The notes beneath the pieces were generated by a model, which did no database searches, had not been told where the DNA came from, and was given only the letters and a program-made list of their open reading frames with translations. From NCBI GenBank assembly GCA_014529385.2, contig CM043967.1, forward strand, positions 84,202,278-84,266,277: DNA of 64,000 nucleotides. Reading direction: 5' to 3'. Shown here piece after piece: positions 32,774 to 42,929 of the stretch. The position numbers were made by a program, and so were the translations under genes. Numbering within the stretch: the first letter of the stretch is position 1; each line of letters starts with the position of its first letter. The DNA is from Adiantum capillus-veneris. Taxonomy: Eukaryota > Streptophyta > Polypodiopsida > Polypodiales > Pteridaceae.

Positions 32774-33396
32774 AAAGCTTTGGAGGATGATTTAATTTGA
32801 TAAAGAAGCATTTAAGATAGTATAATTGACACTTCATTGTGGATGCTTAAAGAATTTTTTCACATTGAGTAAGGGAGAGGGAGAAGAGGGCTACCAAAAT
32901 TGGACCTTGCCTCTTCTTGGCCATAACAACGTGCGGGTCACATACTAGTATCTTATTATTGGGGCTCTTTCATAATATATAAGCCATTTGCGAGTAGCGA
33001 GTACGACTAGAAGAACATAAAAAAATGGCTTGATTGAGGCTTACCTTAAATGTTATTTAAATCTTATTTGTTTTCTCTCACATAGCCTTATGTAGACCAT
33101 AATAAACTTTCACATTGTTTTTTTAGGACTCCATAAGGCCATTGTAAAAGGGTTACATTTTGGGTGACCATTGGTTAAAAAGCTTGTAGATGAGTGATAC
33201 ATGGCAACAAACTATCTTTTTTGGCTTTCTAAAAGAAGCTTTAGAGATGTGTTGTGGTTAAGATACTTTCAATGTTTTCAGTGATGATTGAGACTTACCT
33301 TAAATATTATTTTGGTTTTAAAATATTACATATACATTTTTATTTCATCTTAATTCTAGTAAGTTCTATACTACATACATACACATACACACGCAT

Positions 33397-33434
33397 AAAT
33401 ATTAATATTAATATTAATATATATATATATATAT
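33397..33434. repeat. (ATT)n and (AT)n tract
   Basis: Four 'attaat/atta' units followed by an AT run. Confidence 0.9.
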
Positions 33435-33858
33435 GAGCAAACCATGATACACCGATGCAATGATGTCAAAACTTAGCTCAAAAATCTTACAAATTAAAAA
33501 AAATTTACTAGTATATTTGGTATGCTTCTTCGCAAGGAGGACACCCGATCGCTTAATAAAAGAGACATTCTTGAATAGTGCTTCACCTTATATAATTCTA
33601 GTTAAACTCGACCTAAAGATTTTATTACTTTCTTATTGTTTTAGAAAGCCATCGTGATCCTTTCACTTGTTTGAGAGGGGTCTACCGTCTTTGGGAATGA
33701 TGGGTGCTGGTAGCTTGGTGCGATGTGGATCATCAATCAATCGAAGGGATCTTTGGGAATGATGGGTGTTGTTGGTTTGCCTTAGGACTAAGTGGCATGG
33801 ACATGGGAGGGTGGAATCTACGATGGGGGCATTGTAGACCGTAGATCCCAAATGCGGG

Positions 33859-33884
33859 TACCCTAGATTAAGTAATCTAGGGTA
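33859..33884. repeat. 12-bp inverted repeat (hairpin)
   Basis: taccctagatta, two-base loop, taatctagggta: perfect arms. It is followed at about 33905 by 'gggtttgaaaccggg', which on the minus strand resembles a pol III B box, so it may belong to a tRNA-derived repeat. Confidence 0.75.
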
Positions 33885-34149
33885 TCCCCGTTTTTCAACG
33901 TCGGGTTTGAAACCGGGACCTCACACACGGACCACCCCCTATATCCAAAGAAGCACCATTTGGCTATAAGAGGTAGGGATGCTAAAAATAGAGTAAAAGC
34001 AAAGGGTTGGTTGGGGATATGGGGGGTACGGGAAGCTGGATGTTATTTTGAAGGGCCCTCCAAAGAATAATTGGTCGTTGCTCCTTAAAGGGCCTATGGG
34101 GGAGCCCTCTTATCAACCAATCAAAAGTGTTTTTGATGGCAATTCATTT

Positions 34150-34304
34150 GTTGACGTTCAAAAACACGTTTCCTGCTTTTTTCCCCAGCTGTGGGGCCCT
34201 TCTATGCGCTGCAATCGCTTTATAAATGTCCAGTACAAAATCACGTTTCCCCTTTGTTCAGCCTTTTTGCCCCCAGCTGTGGGGCCCTTCTATGCGCTGC
34301 ATAA
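34150..34304 (+). promoter_or_regulatory. candidate promoter and 5' UTR of the MFP gene with duplicated GC-rich module
   Basis: A module (cacgttt ... ccccagctgtgggg ... ctatgcgctgc) occurs twice, around 34165-34213 and 34242-34300. Each contains a CACGT core and a CAGCTG-centred inverted repeat. A TATA-like tttataaatg lies between at about 34219-34228. An in-frame TAA at 34302-34304 blocks any longer N-terminus of the MFP. Promoter function is inference from position. Confidence 0.45.
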
Positions 34305-34358
34305 ACACCCAGCGGGAGCTTCCGCCTGGGACTCGGCTCATCAAGCACAGCGAAGGAG

Positions 34359-34692
34359 ATGGTCGAGGTGCATGTGTTTCCAGATGGCGTTGCGCTCATT
34401 ACGATCAACCGTCCACCTGTTAATGCTCTCTCCCTTCCAGGTCGGTCTCTCTCTCTCTCTCTACACACACGCAAGCGCGCGCGCACACACGCACAGGGCT
34501 GAAGGTTTTGAGCATTACCACTGACTGCAACCTTTCCATGGGCATGAACCTCTACGACATGTCCAAGATGCTCAAATGTGCAGGCAACGATGATATGATC
34601 ATTACGATCAAGGCTGGTGATAGCAGGGCCAGTAGCATATGCGAGACGTGTTAGAGAAATAATCAATCAATCATTGAATTCATAGAAAGCAC

Positions 34693-34775
<83 letters not shown>

Positions 34776-37700
34776 GCCCCAGTTACACAGACTCACATTA
34801 CCTCTACTTGCTTGCAGTGTATTACGATCTCAAAAAAGCCTATAAAGAAGTCCTTGGAAGAGATGACGTTAAAGCTATCGTCCTCACAGGTATACTACCC
34901 CTTTCCAGGGTTGTCGATACCTACATTCAGTAGTGCATCTGTTATTTTCTGTGCATGTCAACTTGTCAAGTGCAAATGTACCCTAAAACTCCAATTTTTT
35001 CTCATGCTTGACAGGTGACGGCAGGAATTTTTCTGGAGGTTTCGACTTAAATTCCCTGCTGGACTTTCACGAGAAGGGTTAGCGTATTATGACAAAAAAC
35101 TTTATTGTCTTTCCTTCTGAGCAGGCATTACAAAATCATGTTTTGGGTATGATTTTTGCAGGAGTAAGGTCAGAGATTGCTTTCATCTCCTTGGATCTCC
35201 AAACAGCCACGATAGAAGGTGACCACTTGTGGCAAACATTGTAATCTCTCTGGCTCCATTTGTAAATTTTCTGTGTGCTTAAAGAGCGACATCTATTCAG
35301 GTGCAGATAAACCTTCCGTTGCTGCGATCAAGGGCGTTGCACTTGGTGGAGGTTTAGAACTGGCTATGGTATGTTGATCTTATGTTTGAGAATTTTCTCT
35401 CTTTGTTGGAGACATTCTCTAAACAGGCCCTGAATTTCTCATATTACCAACTCTTAACAGTGTTGCCATGCTCGCATTGCGACCTCTAAAGCACAGCTTG
35501 ATTTCCCTGAACTTCAATTTGGTTTAATTCCTGGGACTGGAGGTAGTTGCTTCTCTTGATATATGTTTTATACATTTAACATGTGATCGTTTGAAAGGAT
35601 TTTCACTGCCATGTCATAAATAATTGGATTTCATCATCGCAGGAACTCAACGCTTACCGCGGCTGGTTGGTCTAACCAAAGCTCTGGACATGATTATGGC
35701 AAGTTGCAATCTTTCACAGTAAGCCTTTTATGGTGGATGTATGGGGTGTCTCTCTTACGGATCCATAACTTTTGCAGAGATCACGGCAAATAACACCAGA
35801 AGAGGGTTTGGAATCAGGACTTATTGATGCTGTTGTTCTGGATGAAGAGCTTTTAGCAACTGCAAGGAGGTGGGCTTTGGACATTGCGAGCCTTCATAGG
35901 CCATGGATCCGGTCCCTTGATCGAACAGATAAGTTGGAGCAACTGGGTGAGGCATGGAAAACACTGAAGCTTGCCAAAGAACAAGCCACAAGAAGAGCCC
36001 ACAATGACATCAACCATGCTCAAATCTGTGTTGATGTCATTGAAGAAGGCATTTTCTCAGGCGGTCTTGTAGGACTTATGAAGGTATGCACTTTGTTTAT
36101 GCTTGTACAGCCACATCAAGGTGCTGAAAATTGTACCAAAATCATTTTTGTCTGTGTCTTATGCGTAGGAAGAGCAAGCATTTAAGCAATGCCTGAAATC
36201 CAACACGGTGAAGTCCTTGATTCATTTTTTTTTGGCACAAAAAGCGACAGGAAAGGTAAAGTGTTGTTGGAAGTATTTGATTTGAAAAATTGCGAGCATG
36301 TGGATGTATATGTCTTCTTTGTTGTCGTAACTTGGTGGACGATGTGTTTTGGTAAGCAGGTTCAAGGTGTGTCAGATCTAGGTTTGACACCGAGGACCAC
36401 AAAGAAAGTTGGGGTGGTTGGTGGTGGTCTTATGGGCTCTGGCATTGCTACGGCTTGCATTTTGAGTGGAATCCCAGTAGTCATGAAGGAAGTTAACGCT
36501 GTGTTTTTGCAAGCTGGACTGAACAGGGTAAAAGGTAAAAACTCGGAGACAAATCTTGTCTGAGAAAACATGGAGACCCCAGGTTTCCTTCACAATTTAC
36601 ATGTGGCTTTGATGATATACAGCAAATTTAGAGAGCCGGCTGAAGAAAGGAAGAATGGCCCGGGAAAATTTTGATAAGGCGCTTGCTTTGATAGAAGGAG
36701 TCCTTGGTTATGAACAATTCCGCAATGTTGATCTTGTTGTTGAGGTAGTTATGATGCAGATATGATCTATTTGCGAAGGTCTTCGTGACGGGAGAACTCA
36801 CATCTCTGGTTTTGCAGGCTGTCATAGAAAACCCTTCACTAAAGCAACAGATTTTTGGTGACCTTGAGAAGTTTTGCTCTTCAAATTGCATCCTGGCATC
36901 AAATACTTCCACGATAGACCTTAATGTGGTCGGCCAGCATGTCAAAGCGAAGGATCGTCTTGCGGGGGCACATTTCTTTAGGTATCATTGTAATTTTTTT
37001 TTTTAATCTCTGTAGGAGCATCTTCTGATGCCCAGTTCTACATTTCCTGGATTCATCTTGGTGTGTGCGCCGTGTGTGCGCAAAAGCGCATGCATGTGTC
37101 TTTCTATATAGTACCATTCACATTTCTTCTCAAACAGCCCTGCTCATGTGATGCCACTATTTGAGATAATTCGAACGGGAAGTACATCGCCGCAAGTTTT
37201 GGTAGACCTGTTGGAGTTCGGCAAAAGAATAAAAAAGGTTCCCATTGTTGTGGGAAATTGTGCGGGTTTTGCAGTCAACCGGACTTTCTTTCCATACATG
37301 CAAGCTGCATTGCTTCTGGTAGATCTGGGTGTGGATGTATACCAAATAGATAAAGCAATCACGGCTTTTGGCATGCCAATGGGTCCTTTCAGGTGAGAAT
37401 TTGTTTCGGTTGTCGATTACAGGAGCCTTTTGAATTCATGTTCACTGCTATAATCCTTTGGTGTCAGTATCGTGCAGACTAGCAGACCTTGTTGGGTTTG
37501 AAGTTGGGGTGGCAGCAGGATCAACCTACATTCAAGCATACCCAGACCGCGTCTACAAGTCGATGTTGTTTCCCATGCTCATAGCAGACAAGCGCCTTGG
37601 TTAGCATAGTGATCTTGTGCGAGTTATGTAGTCTTTGATACTACTACTTGTGCAATCATTATGTATCTTTTGCAGGTGAAAGGACACGCAAGGGCTTTTA

Positions 37701-38084
37701 TGCATATGACGGCGGGCGAAAAGCTCAACCAGATCCAGAATTGCAAAAATATCTCGAGAAATCCCGCATTATAGGTGGCATCATGTCAGACAATAAGGTT
37801 ATTCCACAGTTTTGAGAATGCCATTGTTGGTGGTTTTTTGTGGATAGGGAACCAGAGGTCACTTCGGCAATTACAACTGACAGCGACATGCATTTTGTGC
37901 AGAAAATCGAGTTGTCGGACCAAGAAATAGTTGAGCTGACATTCTTCCCTGTGGTGAATGAGGCTTGCAGGGTGCTTGAGGAAGGAGTTGTGTCAAAAGG
38001 ATCTGATCTGGACATAGCTAGTGTCATGGGCATGGGTTTTCCTGCATATAGGTACAAGGATACATAGATTGATTTGTTGTTTGG

Positions 38085-38116
<32 letters not shown>

Positions 38117-38462
38117 GCAATAGGCCCAAGTGGATGGATGTGTTTCCGTGCATATTAACACTATTTCCTTGTGCGGATGTTGTAGGGGTGGGCTCGTGTT
38201 TTGGGCAGACTCCCTGGGTGCCAGCTACATTGCAGCAAGACTGAAAGAACTGACCAAGCTTTACGGCGATTTCTTCAAACCTTGCTCATGGCTCAAGCAT
38301 TGTGCATCAAATGGACTCAAACTGGTACACACTATTTTCTGCAGAACTTGTGCTTTTTGTTGTTCTCTAGCTTTTGAGTTACAATTTTCTTGATTGGGAT
38401 TGCAGAGTAGTCCCATTATTGAGAGAGATCTTGATCAAAGCTCAACTCTATCACGGCTATGA
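34359..38462 (+). CDS. MFP2: peroxisomal fatty-acid beta-oxidation multifunctional protein (enoyl-CoA hydratase / L-3-hydroxyacyl-CoA dehydrogenase)
   Basis: Hydrates 2-trans-enoyl-CoA and oxidises L-3-hydroxyacyl-CoA with NAD+ in the peroxisome. Exons: 34359-34440, 34818-34889, 35015-35077, 35162-35218, 35301-35368, 35461-35542, 35643-35698, 35778-36083, 36169-36255, 36360-36534, 36623-36744, 36818-36981, 37138-37392, 37478-37599, 37676-37797, 37903-38051, 38186-38324, 38406-38462. All phases agree: 2178 bp, 725 residues, the usual length for plant MFPs. Hydratase: GGGLELAM (107-114, Glu111) and [14 protein letters not shown] (Glu131). Dehydrogenase: NAD loop GGGLMGSG (312-319), catalytic His442 in GAHFFSPAH and Glu454. 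C-terminal domain: [11 protein letters not shown] and [11 protein letters not shown]. The protein ends SRL, a PTS1 signal. The start is the first ATG after an in-frame stop and has G at -3 and +4. Intron 7 uses a GC donor. The AIM1 paralogue cannot be excluded. No disabling change is seen. Confidence 0.96.
34695..34773. repeat. (CT)n(CA)n microsatellite in MFP intron 1
   Basis: About 40 bp CT followed by about 39 bp CA, 45 bp before the exon 2 acceptor. A shorter CT run also sits right after the intron 1 donor (34445-34461). Confidence 0.95.
38089..38114. repeat. (GT)n microsatellite in MFP intron 16
   Basis: About 13 GT units between exons 16 and 17. Confidence 0.9.
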
Positions 38463-38544
38463 AATCTTACCACAGAAAGTTTATAAAAAGTTTGACAAGG
38501 GCTTTTACAGTGCCACTAATTTCTCATGATAGGCCATTCTGAAT

Positions 38545-38616
<72 letters not shown>

Positions 38617-39117
38617 AAGCTTTCCCACAAAACAAAAATAGTACATAGACATTAATCAAAAAGTTTCTCCAAAAGGTTAACCTTCAATTTATTTCAAACT
38701 AAACATTTCTCATAATGCACTTCATCTGAAGCTAAAGCTAATATTGCTAAAAAAGGAAAAACACAAAGACACCCACCGAGCAATAAACCCTTAAAAGTAT
38801 ATATTTATGTTGCAAACTTGGACATCATGGATGGCTTCACATGGTAAATTTAAAGAAAGGATGGGTGCCTGAGAGATGAGTATCAAAATGTTAGGTTGCA
38901 CGACCAAGTTCCACATCGTCAAGAACTTTTATTGCCATTGAGCCCCCACTCCATAGCCATCTCTACTTCTGTTTTCTATCTATAAAATGTGGTGACTCAC
39001 AATTGTTGGCACTGCCTACTTACAAGTAGTGATATAGGCGTGGTGCCTATCAAATTTTGTACACATTTTTTAGGCTTTCTTTTAGGTCTTCTTAAGCTTC
39101 CTAATAAAAATAGCTTA

Positions 39118-39119
<2 letters not shown>
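38463..39119. other. MFP 3' flank
   Basis: Contains the (CT)n(CA)n tract at 38551-38612 and then AT-rich DNA. aataaa-like hexamers occur (near 38784) but none can be assigned as the poly(A) signal. No second gene is visible. Confidence 0.5.
38551..38612. repeat. (CT)n(CA)n microsatellite
   Basis: Compound tract about 90 bp after the MFP stop, same CT-to-CA arrangement as in intron 1. Confidence 0.95.
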
Positions 39120-39173
<54 letters not shown>

Positions 39174-39199
39174 GCTCTGCCGTTCAAAGCAGTCAAGAG

Positions 39200-39239
<40 letters not shown>

Positions 39240-39263
39240 GCGATGCCGATCAAAGGAGTCAAG

Positions 39264-39298
<35 letters not shown>
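39119..39298. repeat. (CT)n array with a repeated spacer
   Basis: Three CT blocks (39119-39169, 39204-39234, 39267-39297) are separated by two related ~34-bp spacers (catttgc(t/g)... caaag(c/g)agtcaagagc). It looks like a higher-order tandem unit of spacer plus CT run. Confidence 0.93.
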
Positions 39299-39604
39299 AC
39301 AACAGGCAGTACCGCTGTCTGCGCGTTTAGTGTTGGCCTCGGTTTTCATTATTGCAAGGCTTTTTTGACAATCCATCTTTCGCTTCTCTCTGGTGTTTAG
39401 AAGAAGCTCAGAGACTTCCATAATTGGCCATCGCATCCTATTTTCTTAAAACATTGAGTGAGCTTTTGGGAATGAGGATAAGCTTGTATCGATGCCAAGC
39501 CTTTAAGGGGGTTGGGCATTCTATCAATGGACGAGGGCAGATTGGATATTGTGGATATGCAAGCCAAAGCTAATGAGCTTGTGGTCGAATGGATTCTACG
39601 AGCC

Positions 39605-39898
39605 TTACGAAATGTATCCACAGGTTGAGCTAGAAACCTCCTCAAAAAACACAATGTTGACTACCACTTTGGCAAACATTTTTAAAGCTAAGGTCAGCAT
39701 GATGAGAGGAAACCAATTATGGATATCATCCCTATCTCCTTTCTTAATGATCCGAAGCTGGCATGATTCCTCCCATACTTGAAGTAGATAGGGGGTGATA
39801 AGGTTCTCATTTGCAACCCTTCCATATAGCACAAGATGCTTACCTTTCTTTAAAGAGTCCACAAGAAGTTTTGGACAAATTCCCACAATAATCCCCAC
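39605..39898 (-). pseudogene. LINE reverse transcriptase fragment
   Basis: A minus-strand stretch contains KKGDRDDIHNWFPLIMLTLA and LKMFAKVVVNIV, matching the RT segment 'KKGD..DI.NWRPI.LL...YKI.AK..A.R' of non-LTR elements, with substitutions at conserved positions (NWFP for NWRP). No APE domain or active-site YADD is found nearby. It is a short relic. Confidence 0.65.
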
Positions 39899-39913
39899 AT
39901 TGTCACTTACCTC

Positions 39914-40048
39914 AACATCATGAGCTTCTGTGAGGGAGGCACGGCATACCTAGCTAGGTACGATTGGGGGCAGGGGACCGCCGGTCCCCTGCCCCCAATT
40001 GTACCTAGCTAGGTATGCGGTGCCTCTCGAGCAGAAGCTCATGATGTT
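39914..40048. repeat. 135-bp near-perfect palindrome
   Basis: Arms 39914-39980 and 39982-40048 pair over 67 positions with no gap, a single central base, and about six mismatches by eye. Each arm contains the smaller perfect palindrome tacctagctaggta. Candidate foldback/MITE or hairpin RNA precursor; nature unknown. Confidence 0.9.
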
Positions 40049-40800
40049 ATTCATTGTATAAAAAACACTGGAAAAGACTCCGTTTTCCTACATGAGAAAA
40101 TTTCTAAATCTTCTTGTGGTCTATCGCCTTGTGAATTCTTGTAGAACGTGTTCGGTTCAAAAGGAATGGTTACCTCTAGATAAGACAATCCTAACCGACC
40201 TCTCTCTTACCAAGTTCCCCTCACTTGCCTATTCCCCCCGTCATTTTCCCTCAATCAAATTTCACAACACTTCCCACACTACCTTCCAGAGATGTGGTCT
40301 CCACTGCATAAATTCAATTCTTGGGGGTTGACAACTTGGTGACTGCCTCCTTGTCCTCTAGTCCTGCTTCCCTAGAAGACATCTACTTTTTTATTTTTTC
40401 ATGAAGAAGCATCCAAGCCATTCACTCGGCGAGGGCTTGGAGACATTTTGATCTAATAGAAAATGGACAAACTGCGCTCAAACCGGATCGCCCAAGTTAC
40501 AAAATGTCAAGATTTGGGTAATAACAATGAAAACTAATCAGATTAATAATGATTAACCATGTGTTTTACTTTGTATGGTTGCTGATTCCTATATTGCTTC
40601 AGCCCACAACTCCCAAAAGCCATCTCTAAACAACCCATGCTACAATGCGGCTCAATGCTGTAGTAAGAAGCGCCATGGCTAATTCAGAATAGCTCAAAAC
40701 CATGAAACATCATCTTGCAGCATCACTCACAGTGCTTCATGCACCCACCACCAAGAAATGACGTATGCGCATGTCCAGCAACATGTTATCAAAACATTTC
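40049..40800. other. spacer with no recognised gene
   Basis: Short plus-strand ORFs only (40092-40331, 79 codons, no known motif). Nothing supported. Confidence 0.45.
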
Positions 40801-40805
40801 CTTGA

Positions 40806-41230
40806 ATGGCCTGCAAGCAAACTTCTCTATCCCTGGAGAGGATGCAGCCTCATTTAGATGCTTTGTACACATTTGCCCACGATAGTGGATTGTCTATTAA
40901 CCTGGGGAAAACCAAGGTTATGGTGCTTAACACCACACCACAGTGGGTCAAGAGGTCAGCACCTACTTTTACATATGAGTATACAAATGCAGACACCTAT
41001 CTTGGGGTAGTCTTCAGTGAACCGGCGTTTTCATTGAGAAGAGCAACAAAGACTAGATTGACGAGAACTTATGCAGCCTTGGGAGGTTCGGAGAAGATGC
41101 GTTCGCAGGTTCAGTTTTAGGAACCTCGAACGAAGTTGTGGCTTTTTGACACTAGTGGCTTCATCGATGCTCTATGGGGTTTAGAATTTTGTGTTGGTCT
41201 TAAACGTTCATTCCCGGCTATTGATATTGA
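40806..41230 (+). pseudogene. LINE reverse transcriptase C-terminal fragment
   Basis: 40806-41120 encodes LYTFAHDSGLSINLGKTKVM (with VLNT) and ADTYLGVVFSEPAFSLRRAT, the thumb-side 'F....GL..N..KTKVM.FN...YLGV.F' signature of LINE RTs. A stop at about 41118 and a frame change are followed by WLFDTSGFIDALWGLEFCV at 41136 onward, matching 'LFDTLV.P.LLYGVE.W'. It is a different LINE fragment from 39605-39898 (opposite strand). Confidence 0.75.
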
Positions 41231-41548
41231 TCCTTGGTCCACATCCATGTACATCACAGTCAGCCTATGCATCTTGCACATTGCCTGGTCTACATTAGTC
41301 CACACAGCCACATCTTTTGGACCATCTACAAGACATCTTGGCTGCCCAATGGTCCATAACTCAAGAATTTATTACTCCATGCGTGTTTTTGCTTTCCCGA
41401 CCATGGCTATCTAATTGCCCTATGCTCCATGCTTGCAGCATCCCCTGCATAAATCCCCTCCAGCTTGATTGATCCCCTTCCTAGCAACCACTGCATCTCT
41501 CCCATTCTTCTAGCTATCACGAGCTCAGCCAAACCTCTCATGAAACTC

Positions 41549-41550
<2 letters not shown>

Positions 41551-41584
<34 letters not shown>
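41551..41584. repeat. (CT)n microsatellite
   Basis: Pure CT run of about 34 bp. Confidence 0.95.
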
Positions 41585-41586
<2 letters not shown>

Positions 41587-41640
41587 CACCTCGATGCAGC
41601 TACGTAGTTTCTTTTCGCAGTGTAAGCAGAGTCAGGGACA

Positions 41641-42492
41641 ATTACCAAAATACCCCTCTACTTTGTGGAAATTCCCAAAATACCCTCAAATCTCAAAAAT
41701 TCCCAAAATACCATTGTATCTATTTTGGTTGGACTGTTCAAGATTTTCTAATATTTATTCCTTTTTGACAATTGAGATCCATTTTTGAGTGCTTAGCATG
41801 TAATTTATCACAAATTACCTCGCAAAAAAAAGTCAATTATGTTTAAAAATAATGAAGCAATTCATCTCCAAAGCCAGCTCAAATTCTAGTTTTAGCATCT
41901 CGTATTGATACACAATCAATCTTCTTATAAAAAGCTAGAATTTTTTTCATCTTTGGAGAAATTTAATCTCACACGAGGGGTATTTTGGAAATTTAAAGAG
42001 CATTTTGGGAATTTATGACAAAATATTGGGGTGTTTTGGGAATTTCCACAAAATCCACAAATTAGAATGAGAAATAGAGGGGTATTTTGGTAATTTGTAC
42101 TTATCTCATTCCCAAAATACCCCTCAAATTTCAAAAATTCCCAAAATACCCTTGTATTTGGTTGGATTCTTCAAGATTTTCTAATCTTTATTCTTGTTTG
42201 ACAATTGAGATCCGTTTTTTAGTGCTTAGAATGTTATTTGTCACAAATTACCTCGTAAAAAAGGCAAATATGTTTGAAAATAATGAAGCAATTCATCTCC
42301 AAAGCCTACATAACCGACTTAGATTCTAGTTTTAGCATCTTGTATGATAGACAAACACTTTTGTTATGAATAGCTAAAAAAAAAAATATTTTTGGAGAAA
42401 TTTACTCACACCCAAGGGTATTTTGGGAATTTTGCAAAATTTGAAGGGCATTTTCAAAATTTATGACAAAATATTGGGGGCATTTTGGGAAT
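41641..42492. repeat. TIR element (454 bp) with a tandem second copy
   Basis: 41641-42094 has perfect 20-bp terminal inverted repeats: attaccaaaatacccctcta and its reverse complement at 42075-42094. Further internal 'cccaaaatacc' / 'ggtattttggg' motifs make the ends foldback-like. 42108-42492 repeats its interior at a 437-bp offset, including 'aatgaagcaattcatctcca'. There is no coding capacity; consistent with a non-autonomous TIR/foldback transposon. An ancient relative may be at about 51945-52090. Confidence 0.82.
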
Positions 42493-42929
42493 TATAAAGA
42501 TGGAGGGAGATGCATTTCGTGCATTGGAATGCTTGTGCCCATCAAAAAAAGAAAAGACCGTACATATGCATGGTGTGTAGTTGGCACCATTCTTCACATT
42601 TATAATAATACCGTAGGGAATGTGCCCTTCCTCCACTGCTCTTATCCCGTCTAGTTTTGGCGGGAGACTTATGCTTGTCCTCGGTGTTGAAGGGGCTTTC
42701 AAGTTGTAGATGAACAAGGAAGAAAAAGTTACCTTTAACTTGCTTAGACTTGTGAGATTCGCATTGATATGGACACCATGTTGTGGCTTACCCACCATAT
42801 GTCCATTCGTCAAACATCATAGACACTGAGGTAACCATCCATTCGCTAAGGTCCCTCATCTTCATCTACAACTTTCTTTCTCCGGTGTTTCTTATTTTTT
42901 AATTCTTTTTTGACTTTGAGCATCGACGT
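42493..42929. other. spacer before gypsy gag
   Basis: No recognised gene. Minus-strand ORF 42454-42813 shows no known motif. The 5' LTR of the following gypsy element is not recognisable here. Confidence 0.4.

Larger units (their letters stand above)
30865..34040. other. AT-rich intergenic DNA
   Basis: No ORF over 70 codons with a known motif. Contains a 185-bp tandem pair, a (GT)n(GA)n tract at 32210-32281, an (ATT)n/(AT)n tract at 33397-33434 and a short hairpin at 33859-33884. Confidence 0.6.

Noticed and set aside
36378-36593. Minus-strand ORFs inside the MFP exons and introns
   Set aside because: Shadows of the plus-strand coding frame with no motif of their own.
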